From assembly GCA_965279355.1 (NCBI GenBank), contig OZ257155.1, forward strand, positions 3,038,001 through 3,102,000: 64,000 nt of DNA. The letters run 5' to 3'. This document shows positions 8,624 through 16,958 of this stretch, in pieces. The translations under genes were made by a program, and so were the position numbers. The notes beneath the pieces are model-generated. The model was given only the letters and a program-made list of their open reading frames with translations, did no database searches and was not told where the DNA came from. The DNA comes from G965279355 sp965279355 (lineage in GTDB: Bacteria > Pseudomonadota > Alphaproteobacteria > CACIAM-22H2). The first letter of the stretch is position 1. Each line of letters starts with the position of its first letter.

Positions 8624-8755
8624 CTTTGCGGGGCGGAAATTTTCCGCAGGCAGGGCAATCGCAAACGCTCGCGTCGTCGCCCGCGCGCCCGAAAGCCTTT
8701 ACGTCATTGGGCGAAGTCGGACATCCTGACGCCGGTTCAGCCAGGATTCTAAAAA

Positions 8756-9451
8756 ATGGCAAGTCGCGGCGCGCTCTTTATTGTCTGGGGTGAAAAACTG
8801 ACGCCGGTCCTTGATCGGGCCGTCAATTCGTTCCGGCGGTGGCATCCCGAACTGCCGGTTCATGTGGAGCGGCTGGACGCAGGCACCGATCCCATCCGCG
8901 GCCTTCTTTACAAATCGCGCATGGCGGCGCTGTCGCCCTTCGATGAAACCGTATTCCTCGATGCGGACACGGTTGTTCTGGGGCGTCTCGACTACGCCTT
9001 CGATCGCGCGCAACGCCACGGTATCGCCTGTGCCATCAATGAATGCCCATGGGCGCGCCGCTATGGCGACCCTGCGCTGGCGGGCGATCAGATCGAATAC
9101 AACACCGGTGTTCTGTTCTTCAGCCGGGCCGCGCGCCGCCTGTTCGACGCCTGGTCGGACAATGCCGAATCGCTGGACTCATCCATCGAATGGATCGAGG
9201 ACGGCGAACCCAAGCGCATGCCGTTCAATGACCAGGCGGGTTTTGCGAAGGCGATGGAGGATACGGGAACGCTGCCTTTCGTATTGCCGCTGAACTGGAA
9301 TTTCCGGCCGCCGTTCCACCGCGGATATTTCGGTCCTCTCAAGATCTGGCATGACTATGGCGACGTGCCGGACTGGATCCTGCGCGAGAACGAGAAATAC
9401 GCCGATCCCAGGGCGCGACATCTTCGTTTCTACCCATTGAAGATCGGCTGA
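8756..9451 (+). CDS. Putative GT8-like nucleotide-sugar transferase
   Basis: 231 residues. The N-terminus begins a Rossmann-like strand (GALFIVWGEK), and VFLDADTVVLG near residue 63 is a DxD motif in the setting typical of GT8 and related GT-A folds, where the two acids bind the metal-nucleotide. Later EYNTGVLFFSR and PFNDQAGFAKAM fit the family's acceptor-side region. It would transfer a sugar from an NDP-donor in the cytoplasm; the acceptor is unknown. The stop overlaps the ATG of yggS (TGATG, one base), so both are likely on one mRNA, although their functions have no obvious link. Confidence 0.7.
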   Translation: MASRGALFIVWGEKLTPVLDRAVNSFRRWHPELPVHVERLDAGTDPIRGLLYKSRMAALSPFDETVFLDADTVVLGRLDYAFDRAQRHGIACAINECPWARRYGDPALAGDQIEYNTGVLFFSRAARRLFDAWSDNAESLDSSIEWIEDGEPKRMPFNDQAGFAKAMEDTGTLPFVLPLNWNFRPPFHRGYFGPLKIWHDYGDVPDWILRENEKYADPRARHLRFYPLKIG

Positions 9452-10125
9452 TGATCTCAGATATCCCAGGCAAGCTTGCCGCGATTACCCAACGCATCGC
9501 CGCGGTCGCGCGCGAATCCGGCCGCGATCCATCGGAGATCGATCTGGTTGCCGTGTCCAAGACACATCCGGCGGAGGCCGTTATCGCGGCCCTCGAGGCG
9601 GGCCACCGTATTTTCGGTGAAAACCGGGTGCAGGAGGCCGCAGCAAAATACCCCGCATTGCGACCGCGCTTTGGCGACTTCCGGTTGCATCTGATCGGAC
9701 CGCTGCAAACCAACAAAGCTCTGCAGGCCGTCGAGCTGTTCGATGTGATCGAGACGATTGATCGCATGCGCCTGGCGGCCGCGCTGGTGGACGCCATGGC
9801 GAAAACGCAGCGCCGCCCTGATTGTTACATTCAGGTGAATACGGGCGAAGAGCCGCAGAAGGCGGGGGTCCTTCCGAGCGAACTTGATGCGTTGGTCACC
9901 GAATGTCGCCGGCTCGCATTGCCGCTGACCGGATTGATGTGTATTCCGCCGGCAGACGACTCGCCGGCGCCGCACTTCGCTTTGCTTCGGAAATTTGCCG
10001 CGCGATCCGGTCTCCGGAAGCTCAGTATGGGGATGAGCGGAGATTACGAGACCGCAATCCGCCTTGGCGCCACCAGCGTGCGGGTCGGGACTGCCATCTT
10101 CGGGACACGCGCCGCGATCGACTAG
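9451..10125 (+). CDS. yggS: YggS-family pyridoxal phosphate homeostasis protein
   Basis: 224 residues, the usual length. The PLP lysine is in LVAVSKTHP (about residue 36), and GENRVQEA, HLIGPLQTNK and the late SMGMSGDYETAI and VRVGTAIFG motifs are all present, which is diagnostic of the YggS/PROSC family. These single-domain fold-III PLP proteins have no known catalytic activity and buffer free PLP in the cytoplasm, affecting amino-acid and keto-acid balance. Coupled to the preceding gene by a one-base overlap. The stop overlaps the stop of the opposite-strand gene by 4 bases. Confidence 0.95.
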   Translation: MISDIPGKLAAITQRIAAVARESGRDPSEIDLVAVSKTHPAEAVIAALEAGHRIFGENRVQEAAAKYPALRPRFGDFRLHLIGPLQTNKALQAVELFDVIETIDRMRLAAALVDAMAKTQRRPDCYIQVNTGEEPQKAGVLPSELDALVTECRRLALPLTGLMCIPPADDSPAPHFALLRKFAARSGLRKLSMGMSGDYETAIRLGATSVRVGTAIFGTRAAID

Positions 10126-11033
10126 AGAACCGTATCGACCTGCGTCGGCGACGGCGCCTGCTGACGCTTCATTTCCCGATAACGATCAAGCCCGCGAAGC
10201 ATGGCGCTCGCGAGCCAGTCATTCTCGGTTTCGCGTGTTGCCTCCGCCGCACTCCCGGACTCAACCACAGCCGTGGCCGGCTGTTCAGTCCTGGGCGTTG
10301 CGATGGTGTGTGGCCGTACCCGATCTGAGCCGATCGGCTGCGATGTCTGCAGTGGGACCATAGTGCTGCGTGGTGCGGCATTGTTCCCCCGTGAGGCGTC
10401 GATCGAAGGAAGACGCTGGCCCGCGAAACTACGGTAGTCCGCCAGTGTTCGCCCGGCTGCGGCCGCCGGCAGCGCTCGCGCCTGGTTCTGCGGCGCTGCC
10501 AACGCCACAGCCGGGACTTCTGCTGGCAGAGTCGCAGCCATGCTGAGCGGAGCGGCATCGATGGGATGCGGCTCGCTTGCGGACGGTGCCACCCAAGGCA
10601 CGTCAGACACTGCCGGGGATGGGTTGCCAATGGCGGCCAGTTGTCCCGGTGTTGTTTCGGTATCGGCCGGCGCGGCCTTGCTGTTGGGAGAGAACAGCGC
10701 CAGTGCCTGTTCGCCGACATCCTTGCCGGTCGTCTGCTCAAAGATTGCGTTGGCGACCGATGCCACGAGGCCGATCGGCCCGCCGAACAAGGCGCCGCCG
10801 ACCACCCGTGCTGCGGGTGCAATGACATCGCCGGTGATCGCCCGATAGATGCTGCCAATGATCGGAATGTGCTGAAGGGGATTGATGATCCCCAGAAAGT
10901 CCCGGAAGGAAAAATCGGCTTCAGCCGTCGTGAGGGCACCCACTTCAGCCTTCGACGCAGCCGCGTGCGGACGGCTAACAACAGAACTGCTGCTTGGTGC
11001 CGGATCGGCGGTCAAGGCGAGAAGGGACGACAT
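10122..11033 (-). CDS. Conserved alphaproteobacterial-type hypothetical protein with a short hydrophobic core
   Basis: 303 residues. An Ala/Ser-rich start is followed by a compact, well-ordered segment at about residues 40-112 (FRDFLGIINPLQHIPIIGSI, then YRAITGDVIAPAARVVGGAL and GGPIGLVASVANAIFEQTTG). The remaining 190 residues are Ala/Pro/Ser/Thr-rich and look disordered. I recall similar INPLQHIP...YR..TGD...P.ARV.GG segments in uncharacterised alphaproteobacterial proteins, but know no function for them. The glycine-rich hydrophobic stretch could sit in or on a membrane; there is no signal peptide. Convergent with yggS, with overlapping stops. Confidence 0.6.
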   Translation of the reverse strand: MSSLLALTADPAPSSSSVVSRPHAAASKAEVGALTTAEADFSFRDFLGIINPLQHIPIIGSIYRAITGDVIAPAARVVGGALFGGPIGLVASVANAIFEQTTGKDVGEQALALFSPNSKAAPADTETTPGQLAAIGNPSPAVSDVPWVAPSASEPHPIDAAPLSMAATLPAEVPAVALAAPQNQARALPAAAAGRTLADYRSFAGQRLPSIDASRGNNAAPRSTMVPLQTSQPIGSDRVRPHTIATPRTEQPATAVVESGSAAEATRETENDWLASAMLRGLDRYREMKRQQAPSPTQVDTVL

Positions 11034-11354
11034 CGCACGTGACGAAGCAAGCGCTGCGCCACCTTAAAATATAATTATATCAATAGTTTATAGGGTATCC
11101 GAGTCGGGCAACCCGGCATAATTTGCCGCTTGGGACGAGCGGCCGTGCGGTTTTTGACCCCCGAATTGACCATGGCCAATGGCGAAGACCGGCTATTTTT
11201 TAAGCAAACAATTTAATTTCATACCAATCTGTGGTGGCGAGGCCACAGACCCGGAGATGTAGGTTTTGCAGCTCTTTAAGCCGTATCCATTAGCGCAACG
11301 CGGGATTAACTTCCCGTTACAGTTGAGATCGACCGACGACTTTGGAGAGTAATA
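11034..11354 (+). promoter_or_regulatory. Upstream region of the TorF-type porin
   Basis: About 320 bases with no gene. There are two AT-rich blocks (11065-11095 and 11200-11225) and a hairpin with TCTGTGG (11228-11234) pairing with CCACAGA (11243-11249). The layout repeats that of the first porin: AT-rich region, leader hairpin, purine-rich ribosome binding site (GGAGAGT at 11344-11350). It also contains the promoter of the divergent hypothetical gene. No exact promoter hexamers are claimed. Confidence 0.45.
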
Positions 11355-12194
11355 ATGAGCGGTATGTCCCGTCTTTCCCTCGCAATTGCTGCCGGCGCGA
11401 TGAGCGCTGCGGCCTTTACCTCGACCAGCGCGACTGCGCAGGTCATCCCCGCCGAGTGGGGCACGATTGCCGGCACCGCCGCGATCATGAGCGATTACGT
11501 GTTCCGCGGTGTGTCGCAGACCAAGGAACGTCCGGCACTTCAGGGCGCTCTGGAATACACGAAGGAAGTTGGTCCGGTGACGCCGTACCTCGGCGTCTTC
11601 CTGTCCAATGTCACATTCCCGGATACGACCAACACGAACGCGAACCTTGATGTGAACTACGAGTTCGACATCACGACCGGCGTGCGGGGCACAATCGGCG
11701 ATTTCGGCTGGGATCTCGGCTACATCAAGTATTACTACCCCTATGCCACGATGCCCGCTAACGCCTCGGCGCAGCTCGATTGGCATGAGTTCGCCGCGAA
11801 GCTGAACTATGATTTCGGCTTCACCAAGGTCTACGGCAGCTACTTCTATTCGCCGAATTACTCGATCGCTGGCGGCGACGGGCACTACTGGAACACGGGC
11901 TTGGACGTGCCCCTCCCTTGGGACGTGACTTTGGCTGGCCGCGTCGGCAGGCTGACGGTTGAGAACAACGCCAATCTCGGCCTGCCTGATTACTACGACT
12001 GGAGCCTCGGCGTCGCCAAGACGTTTGAGTTCCTCTGGGGCGGCACTGTTGCGCTGACCTATTACGACACCAACGTTCAGAAGGGTACGCAACTGGCCAA
12101 CAGCACGGAAAATCCGACGACGGCCAATCTCGACCAGCGCGTCTTTGAGACGACTGAGCCGCGTATCGTGCTCTCGTTCACCAAAGCGTTCTGA
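11355..12194 (+). CDS. TorF-family putative porin
   Basis: 279 residues. A signal peptide (LSLAIAAGAMSAAAFTSTSA, cleavage near ATA-Q, residue 29) is followed by the TorF/TIGR02001 hallmark IMSDYVFRGVSQT. Alternating beta strands continue (LQGALEYT, TPYLGVFLSNV, EFDITTGVRG) to a C-terminal Phe (VLSFTKAF) as in outer-membrane barrels. The family is widespread in proteobacteria and thought to form small-solute channels; specificity is unknown. A terminator follows at 12224, so it is monocistronic. Confidence 0.9.
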   Translation: MSGMSRLSLAIAAGAMSAAAFTSTSATAQVIPAEWGTIAGTAAIMSDYVFRGVSQTKERPALQGALEYTKEVGPVTPYLGVFLSNVTFPDTTNTNANLDVNYEFDITTGVRGTIGDFGWDLGYIKYYYPYATMPANASAQLDWHEFAAKLNYDFGFTKVYGSYFYSPNYSIAGGDGHYWNTGLDVPLPWDVTLAGRVGRLTVENNANLGLPDYYDWSLGVAKTFEFLWGGTVALTYYDTNVQKGTQLANSTENPTTANLDQRVFETTEPRIVLSFTKAF

Positions 12195-12223
12195 TCCTTC
12201 GGGCATCAGTCTGATCTAGAGAG

Positions 12224-12253
12224 CGGCCGGGTCGGGAACGACCCGGCCGTTTT
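12224..12253 (+). terminator. Rho-independent terminator of the TorF-type porin gene
   Basis: CGGCCGGGTCG (12224-12234) pairs perfectly with CGACCCGGCCG (12239-12249) around a GGAA loop, and four T residues follow. It lies 30 bases after the stop. Confidence 0.92.
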
Positions 12254-12285
12254 CGCTTTTGGGGGAGGCGTGTTAAATACCTCCC

Positions 12286-12969
12286 ATGACCGTTCGCAAA
12301 AAACTCCTGCTGGTCGACGACGACGCGGCGCTGCGTCAGTCCCTGGCCGAACAGCTCACGCCGGAATTCGATACTGTCGAAAGCCCGACCGGCGCTGCCG
12401 CGCTCGATGCCGTCCAGGCCGATCGTTTCGATGCCGTGTTGCTGGATGTCGGGCTGCCCGATATGGACGGGCGCGACGTCTGCCGTCGCCTGCGGGAATC
12501 CGGCCTGCGTGCGCCCATCATCATGCTGACGGCGGCGGCGGGTGAGGCCGACACCGTGACCGGCCTCGATGCGGGCGCCAACGACTATGTAACCAAGCCG
12601 TTCCGCATGGGAATCCTGCTGGCCCGGTTGCGCGCGCAGCTGCGCACACACGAAACCTCAACCGACGCGGTGTTCACCATCGGTCCGTTTACGTTCCATC
12701 CGGCCTCCAAGCTGCTGGTTGAAACGGTGTCGCGCAAGAAGATCCGCCTGACCGAAAAGGAGGTCGCGATCCTGCGCTTCCTCCATCGTTCGGGCGCCGA
12801 GCCGGTCTCTCGCGATATGCTGCTGGGGGAAGTTTGGGGCTACAACGCCGGCGTCAACACGCATACCCTGGAAACCCACGTGTATCGCCTGCGGCAGAAG
12901 ATTGAGCGCGATCCTGCCCAGGCCGAAATCCTGGTGACAGCCCCCGGTGGCTATCGCCTCAACCCCTGA
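12286..12969 (+). CDS. OmpR/PhoB-type response regulator without a neighbouring kinase
   Basis: 227 residues. The receiver domain (about 5-120) has the acidic pair Asp11/Asp12 in LLLVDDD, the phospho-acceptor Asp54 in LLDVGLPDMDG, Thr82 in MLTAAA and Lys104 in VTKPF. The C-terminal winged helix (about 130-225) shows RLTEKEVAILRFL, ETHVYRLRQKIE and APGGYRL, the OmpR DNA-binding signature. It therefore binds DNA when phosphorylated. No histidine kinase gene is next to it; the only kinase in the window (44526) is 32 kb away. It may be served by a distant kinase. Confidence 0.9.
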   Translation: MTVRKKLLLVDDDAALRQSLAEQLTPEFDTVESPTGAAALDAVQADRFDAVLLDVGLPDMDGRDVCRRLRESGLRAPIIMLTAAAGEADTVTGLDAGANDYVTKPFRMGILLARLRAQLRTHETSTDAVFTIGPFTFHPASKLLVETVSRKKIRLTEKEVAILRFLHRSGAEPVSRDMLLGEVWGYNAGVNTHTLETHVYRLRQKIERDPAQAEILVTAPGGYRLNP

Positions 12970-13084
12970 CGGGCCCAATTTCTCGAAGGTGTGATCTGCG
13001 TCACACCCCTAACCGGCGCTACGCAGGCAACATCCTTGGTTGGGGTCTCAGGCCACGCTAGGTATAGTGGTTGAGGGGCGGGTC

Positions 13085-13089
13085 GGAGG
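13085..13089 (+). promoter_or_regulatory. Ribosome binding site that fixes the TTG start of the MBL hydrolase
   Basis: A perfect GGAGG lies five bases before TTG 13095. The alternative in-frame TTG at 13071 has no comparable site, so 13095 is preferred. Confidence 0.6.
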
Positions 13090-13094
13090 CGATT

Positions 13095-13928
13095 TTGGGC
13101 ATAAACCCAGAGTTTTTCGTGCGTTTTTGGGGAGTACGCGGGTCAATCGCCTGTCCGGGCGAGGCGACACTGCGTTATGGCGGCAATACGTCGTGCCTCG
13201 AAGTCCGCTGCGGCGACCGTCTCCTGATCTTCGACGGCGGCACCGGTCTGCGCCCGCTTGGCATCCATCTGGATACAATGGGCGCCGTCGATGCCGATAT
13301 TTACTTCACCCACACCCATCTCGACCACATCGTTGGCCTCCCGTTTTTCAGTTCCGCCCATCGGAAAGGAAACCGCTTTCGGTTGTGGGCCGGGCATCTC
13401 AAGCCGGCACATCATCTGAAGCAGGTGCTGTCGGAAATGATGAAGGATCCGCTGTTTCCGGTCCCGCTTGGCGTGTTCGGCGCCGAAACCAGTTTCAACG
13501 ATTTCGTCGCCGGGGAAACCCTGACACCCTATCCCGGCGTTACCTTGCGGACCGCCCGGCTCAATCACCCCAACGGCGCCACCGGATACCGGATCGACTA
13601 CAACGGTAAATCGATCTGTTACGTGACCGATACTGAACACGTGCAGGGCGCACCGGATAAGAACATCCTGGGGCTGATCGCCGGCGCGGATCTCGTGATC
13701 TACGACTCGACCTACACCGACGATGAGTATCCGAAGTTTCGCGGTTGGGGACACTCCACCTGGCAGGAGGGGGCCCGTCTCTGCGATCAGGCAAAGGCCC
13801 GGCATCTGGTCGTGTTTCATCATGATCCCTCGCATGACGATGATTTCATGGACCGGCTGGCAGCTGACGCGGAGAAGGCCAGGCCGGGAACCATTGTTGC
13901 CCGCGAGGGGCAGATCCTTACGCCCTAG
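13095..13928 (+). CDS. MBL-fold metallo-hydrolase (Lactamase_B_2 / class II phosphodiesterase-like)
   Basis: 277 residues from TTG 13095. Near the N-terminus FWGVRGSIACPG and RYGGNTSC are typical of a subgroup of MBL-fold proteins. The metal motif HTHLDH gives His73, His75, Asp77 and His78, with further ligands expected at HPNGATGYR, VTDTEH and the late FHHDPSHDD. Relatives include class II cyclic-nucleotide phosphodiesterases and uncharacterised hydrolases; the substrate cannot be read from sequence. It lies 125 bases after the response regulator, and its stop overlaps the AGGAGG site of the following methyltransferase, so the last two genes are probably co-expressed. Confidence 0.85.
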   Translation: MGINPEFFVRFWGVRGSIACPGEATLRYGGNTSCLEVRCGDRLLIFDGGTGLRPLGIHLDTMGAVDADIYFTHTHLDHIVGLPFFSSAHRKGNRFRLWAGHLKPAHHLKQVLSEMMKDPLFPVPLGVFGAETSFNDFVAGETLTPYPGVTLRTARLNHPNGATGYRIDYNGKSICYVTDTEHVQGAPDKNILGLIAGADLVIYDSTYTDDEYPKFRGWGHSTWQEGARLCDQAKARHLVVFHHDPSHDDDFMDRLAADAEKARPGTIVAREGQILTP

Positions 13929-13937
13929 GAGGCAATA

Positions 13938-14774
13938 GTGCTGTTTTGGCGCGACATGCGGCGCCGTATCGCGCGGGGCTTCATCGGCGCGGTCGGGCGC
14001 CGCCGCGGTTTCTTCATTCCCCACCGCCATGCGGGCGATCTGCGGCCGCCTTTGCGTTATGCGGCACTCGAAGGCCTGTTCAAGGCGGTAGAGCCCGTCT
14101 TTCAGAGAACGTTGGCTGAGGCAGGACCCTATCTCGAAACATTGCGGACCCTGCAGGGGCCGCCGCCGCAGCCGCGTTTCGATCAGGATTGGTTCCCGCG
14201 GCTGGACGCGGCCATTGCGTACGCCATTGTTCGCAACAGGCGGCCTGCGCGGATCGTCGAGCTCGGCTCAGGCCACTCAACGCGCTTCCTTGCCCGCGCG
14301 ATCGCGGATGGCGGATTGCAGACCCGGCTGATTGCCATCGATCCGGCGCCGCGCGCCAATCTTGAGGGTCTCGGCATCGAATGGACGCGGGCTACCTTGC
14401 AGACCGCCGGACTCCAGCCGTTCATGGACCTGCAGGCGGGCGATATCGCCTTCATCGATTCAAGTCATGTCCTCATGCCCGGCACCGATGTCGATCTCGT
14501 TCTGAACGAGGTGCTGCCGCAGCTTCCATCAGGCGTGCTTGTCCATTTCCATGACATCTTCTTGCCGGAACCCTATCCGCAGATCTGGACCTGGCGCGGC
14601 TATAACGAACAGAACGCGGTGGCGTCGCTGATGATGGCGGGGGGCTGGCGGCCGTTCTGGTCGTCGCGCTGGGCAGCAACACGGATGCAGGCTGAGATCG
14701 CGGCAACCGGGTTCGATCGCCTGCCGTTGCTGCCGTCGGCCTACGAATCCAGTCTCTGGCTCGAAAAGCTCTAG
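13938..14774 (+). CDS. Class I SAM-dependent methyltransferase (Methyltransf_24-like)
   Basis: 278 residues, starting at GTG 13938 with an AGGAGG site (13927-13932) that overlaps the previous stop. Motif I is RIVELGSGHSTRFLARAI (about residue 96), followed by LIAIDPAPR (acidic strand-2 end), DIAFIDSSH and VLVHFHDIFLP, which fits a Rossmann methyltransferase of the type used on sugars or small molecules. The first 35 residues are basic (RRRIARGFIGAVGRRRGFF). Convergent with the ABC permease gene, with a 3-base gap. Acceptor unknown. Confidence 0.78.
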   Translation: MLFWRDMRRRIARGFIGAVGRRRGFFIPHRHAGDLRPPLRYAALEGLFKAVEPVFQRTLAEAGPYLETLRTLQGPPPQPRFDQDWFPRLDAAIAYAIVRNRRPARIVELGSGHSTRFLARAIADGGLQTRLIAIDPAPRANLEGLGIEWTRATLQTAGLQPFMDLQAGDIAFIDSSHVLMPGTDVDLVLNEVLPQLPSGVLVHFHDIFLPEPYPQIWTWRGYNEQNAVASLMMAGGWRPFWSSRWAATRMQAEIAATGFDRLPLLPSAYESSLWLEKL

Positions 14775-14777
14775 GGT

Positions 14778-15959
14778 CTACTTGTAGGGATCCGCTGCGT
14801 CGCGCAGTCCGTCGCCCAGAAAGTTGAACGCCAGGACGATGATGATGACCGGCAGCGCCGGCAGCATCAGCCACGGATAAAGCGCGACCGCCTCGATATT
14901 CTGCGCTTCGGTGAGCAGCACGCCCCATGACGTGATCGGCGGCCGCAGGCCCAGGCCCAGGAAGGACAGGGCGGTTTCGCCCAGAATCATCTCCGGAATA
15001 TTGAGCGTCGCCACCGCAATCAGGTGGCTCATGAAACTCGGCAGCAGATGCCGGCCAATGATGCGTTTCGGTTTCGCGCCCATCAGCACGGCGGCCGTGC
15101 AGAAATCCTCCTCGCGCAGCGCCAGCAGTTTGGAGCGCACGGCGCGGGCAAGGCCGGTCCAGGTCAGCAGCCCAAGGATGATGGTGATGCCGAAATAGAC
15201 ATACATCGGGCTCCAGGCCACGGGGAGCGCGGCGGACAGCGCCAGCCACAGCGGCAGCTTGGGGAACGACTGCAGCACTTCGATGGCGCGCTGGATCAGG
15301 TTGTCCGCCCAGCCGCCGTAATAGCCGGCAATCCCGCCCAGCACGATCCCAAGCACGAAGCTGAGCGTGATGCCGATCAGGCCGATGGAGAGCGATATCC
15401 GCGCGCCATAGGCCATGCGCGAAAAGAGATCGCGTCCCAGCCGGTCGGTGCCGAACAGGAAAAGCGTGCCGCCCTCGGCCGGGCAGACGAAATGAAAGCT
15501 GCCGGGAATGGTGCCCATGTATTCATAGGAATCGCCAAGGCAGAAAAAGCGGAGCCGCTGCACCTTGTCGGGATTGGGCGTGTAGTCGCGCTTGAGCGTG
15601 TCCATATCGAGCCGGTAATCGAGCCCGTACACAAACGGTCCGACGAAGCGGCCCTCGTGAAAAAGATGAACGGCCTGGGGCGGCGCATAGATGAAGTCCA
15701 CCTGGCGCGTCTGCAGATTATACGGCGCGATCAGCTCGCTGATCAGGATCGAGCCGTACATCATCAGCAGGATAACGCCCGAGATCACCGCCAGCTTGTG
15801 GCGTTTGAGCTTCCACCACATCATGCGCCACTGCGATGCACGGTAGTAGCGCTCGAGCTCCGGTGTCAGGCGCTCGGTGCCGCGACGGTCGAATGGCGCC
15901 TCGCTGACATAGTGCGGCAGCCGGTCAGGCGCCGCGTTCGGTGGCGACTGTTCGTTCAT
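14778..15959 (-). CDS. ABC importer permease, DppC/OppC/YejE class
   Basis: 393 residues. The start is ATG 15959 (MNEQSPP), which overlaps the stop of the other permease by 4 bases (ATGA); upstream codons in the frame are low-complexity and dismissed. One N-terminal membrane helix (AVISGVILLMMYGSILISEL), then a long periplasmic insertion of about 100 residues with two Cys (FFCLGDS, FVCPAEG), then the core permease with about five helices. The EAA-loop region is AAVLMGAKPKRIIGRHLLPS. This is the last gene of the eleven-gene operon. With its partner it forms the channel of an oligopeptide- or oligosaccharide-type importer; the insertion is larger than in DppC and resembles YejE-like or sugar-oligomer importers in that respect only. 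Confidence 0.88.
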   Translation of the reverse strand: MNEQSPPNAAPDRLPHYVSEAPFDRRGTERLTPELERYYRASQWRMMWWKLKRHKLAVISGVILLMMYGSILISELIAPYNLQTRQVDFIYAPPQAVHLFHEGRFVGPFVYGLDYRLDMDTLKRDYTPNPDKVQRLRFFCLGDSYEYMGTIPGSFHFVCPAEGGTLFLFGTDRLGRDLFSRMAYGARISLSIGLIGITLSFVLGIVLGGIAGYYGGWADNLIQRAIEVLQSFPKLPLWLALSAALPVAWSPMYVYFGITIILGLLTWTGLARAVRSKLLALREEDFCTAAVLMGAKPKRIIGRHLLPSFMSHLIAVATLNIPEMILGETALSFLGLGLRPPITSWGVLLTEAQNIEAVALYPWLMLPALPVIIIVLAFNFLGDGLRDAADPYK

Positions 15960-16954
15960 CGTGCGGCTCCGCCCTGCAGGCGAATGCGGGGATCGAGGGC
16001 CGCCAGTGCCAGATCGGAGAGAAACACGCCGACGACCACCAGACACGCTTCGATCATGACAAACGATCCGGCCAGATACATGTCCTGACTGCGCAGCGCC
16101 GAGATCAGCATCGGCCCGTTGATCGGCAGCGACATGACGACAGACACGATTGCGGAGCCTGAAATCAGGCGCGGCAGGATGCCGCCGATATCGGCGATGA
16201 AAGGGTTGAGCGCCATGCGCAGTGGATACTTCATCAGCAGCTTCATCGGCGAAAGCCCCTTGGCGCGGCCGGTGACGACATATTGCTTCTGCAGCTCATC
16301 CAGAAGATTGGCGCGCAGCAGCCGGATGTTCTCGGCGGCGCTGGAGAGGCCGATGACGATGACCGGAATCCACAGATGCTCCAGCACGGAACGGAATTTG
16401 GCCCAGGACATCGGCTGGTCGAGGAAGTGGTCATCCATCAGGCCGCCGACCGACGTGCCGAAGAACACGTTGGCGAGATAGAGCAGGACCAGCGCCAGCA
16501 GGAAGCTCGGCGTCGCCAGACCGAGGAAGCCGACAAATGTGAAAGCGTAGTCGCCGATCGAATACTGCCGCACGGCCGAATACACGCCGATCGGGAAGGC
16601 GATCAGATAGGAGAACAGCAGCGTTGCGAATGCGACCAGGAACGAGAGCAGCAGACGTTCGCCGATCAGGCCGGCAACCGGCGCGTTGTGCTGGAAAGAC
16701 CAGCCGAGGTCGCCCTGCAGCAGCCCGAAAAGCCACGCGAAATACTGCTCAAGCGGGCTCTGGTCCAGCCCGTATTGCTGGCGCAGAAACTCCATCTGCT
16801 CGATGCTGGCGCGCTCACCCTGGCTCTGGAGTTCTTCCATCAGTGTGGTCAGGAAGTCGCCGGGCGGCAGCTGGATGATGATGAAGGAGATCGCGCTGAT
16901 CGCCAGCAGCGTCGGCACCATGATCATCACGCGACGGGCAATATAGTTCAGCAT
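15956..16954 (-). CDS. ABC importer permease, DppB/OppB/YejB class
   Basis: 332 residues from ATG 16954 (MLNYIARRVMIMVPTLLAIS), the classic DppB-like first helix. Then come PPGDFLTTL, LRQQYGLDQSPLEQYFAWL and GDLGWSFQ, family motifs of this permease class, five more helices and the EAA-type loop VVTGRAKGLSPMKLLMKYPL. The start is 4 bases downstream of the binding-protein stop, and its own stop overlaps the next start, so stoichiometric expression is expected. Inner membrane; pairs with the 14778 permease. Confidence 0.9.
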   Translation of the reverse strand: MLNYIARRVMIMVPTLLAISAISFIIIQLPPGDFLTTLMEELQSQGERASIEQMEFLRQQYGLDQSPLEQYFAWLFGLLQGDLGWSFQHNAPVAGLIGERLLLSFLVAFATLLFSYLIAFPIGVYSAVRQYSIGDYAFTFVGFLGLATPSFLLALVLLYLANVFFGTSVGGLMDDHFLDQPMSWAKFRSVLEHLWIPVIVIGLSSAAENIRLLRANLLDELQKQYVVTGRAKGLSPMKLLMKYPLRMALNPFIADIGGILPRLISGSAIVSVVMSLPINGPMLISALRSQDMYLAGSFVMIEACLVVVGVFLSDLALAALDPRIRLQGGAAR

Positions 16955-16958
16955 GGTG

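Noticed and set aside
8568..8762. Small minus-strand open frame of 64 codons
   Set aside because: It spans the porin terminator and has no ribosome binding site.
8756..10125. Functional link between the GT8-like gene and yggS
   Set aside because: The one-base overlap shows co-transcription is likely, but no shared pathway can be argued from sequence.
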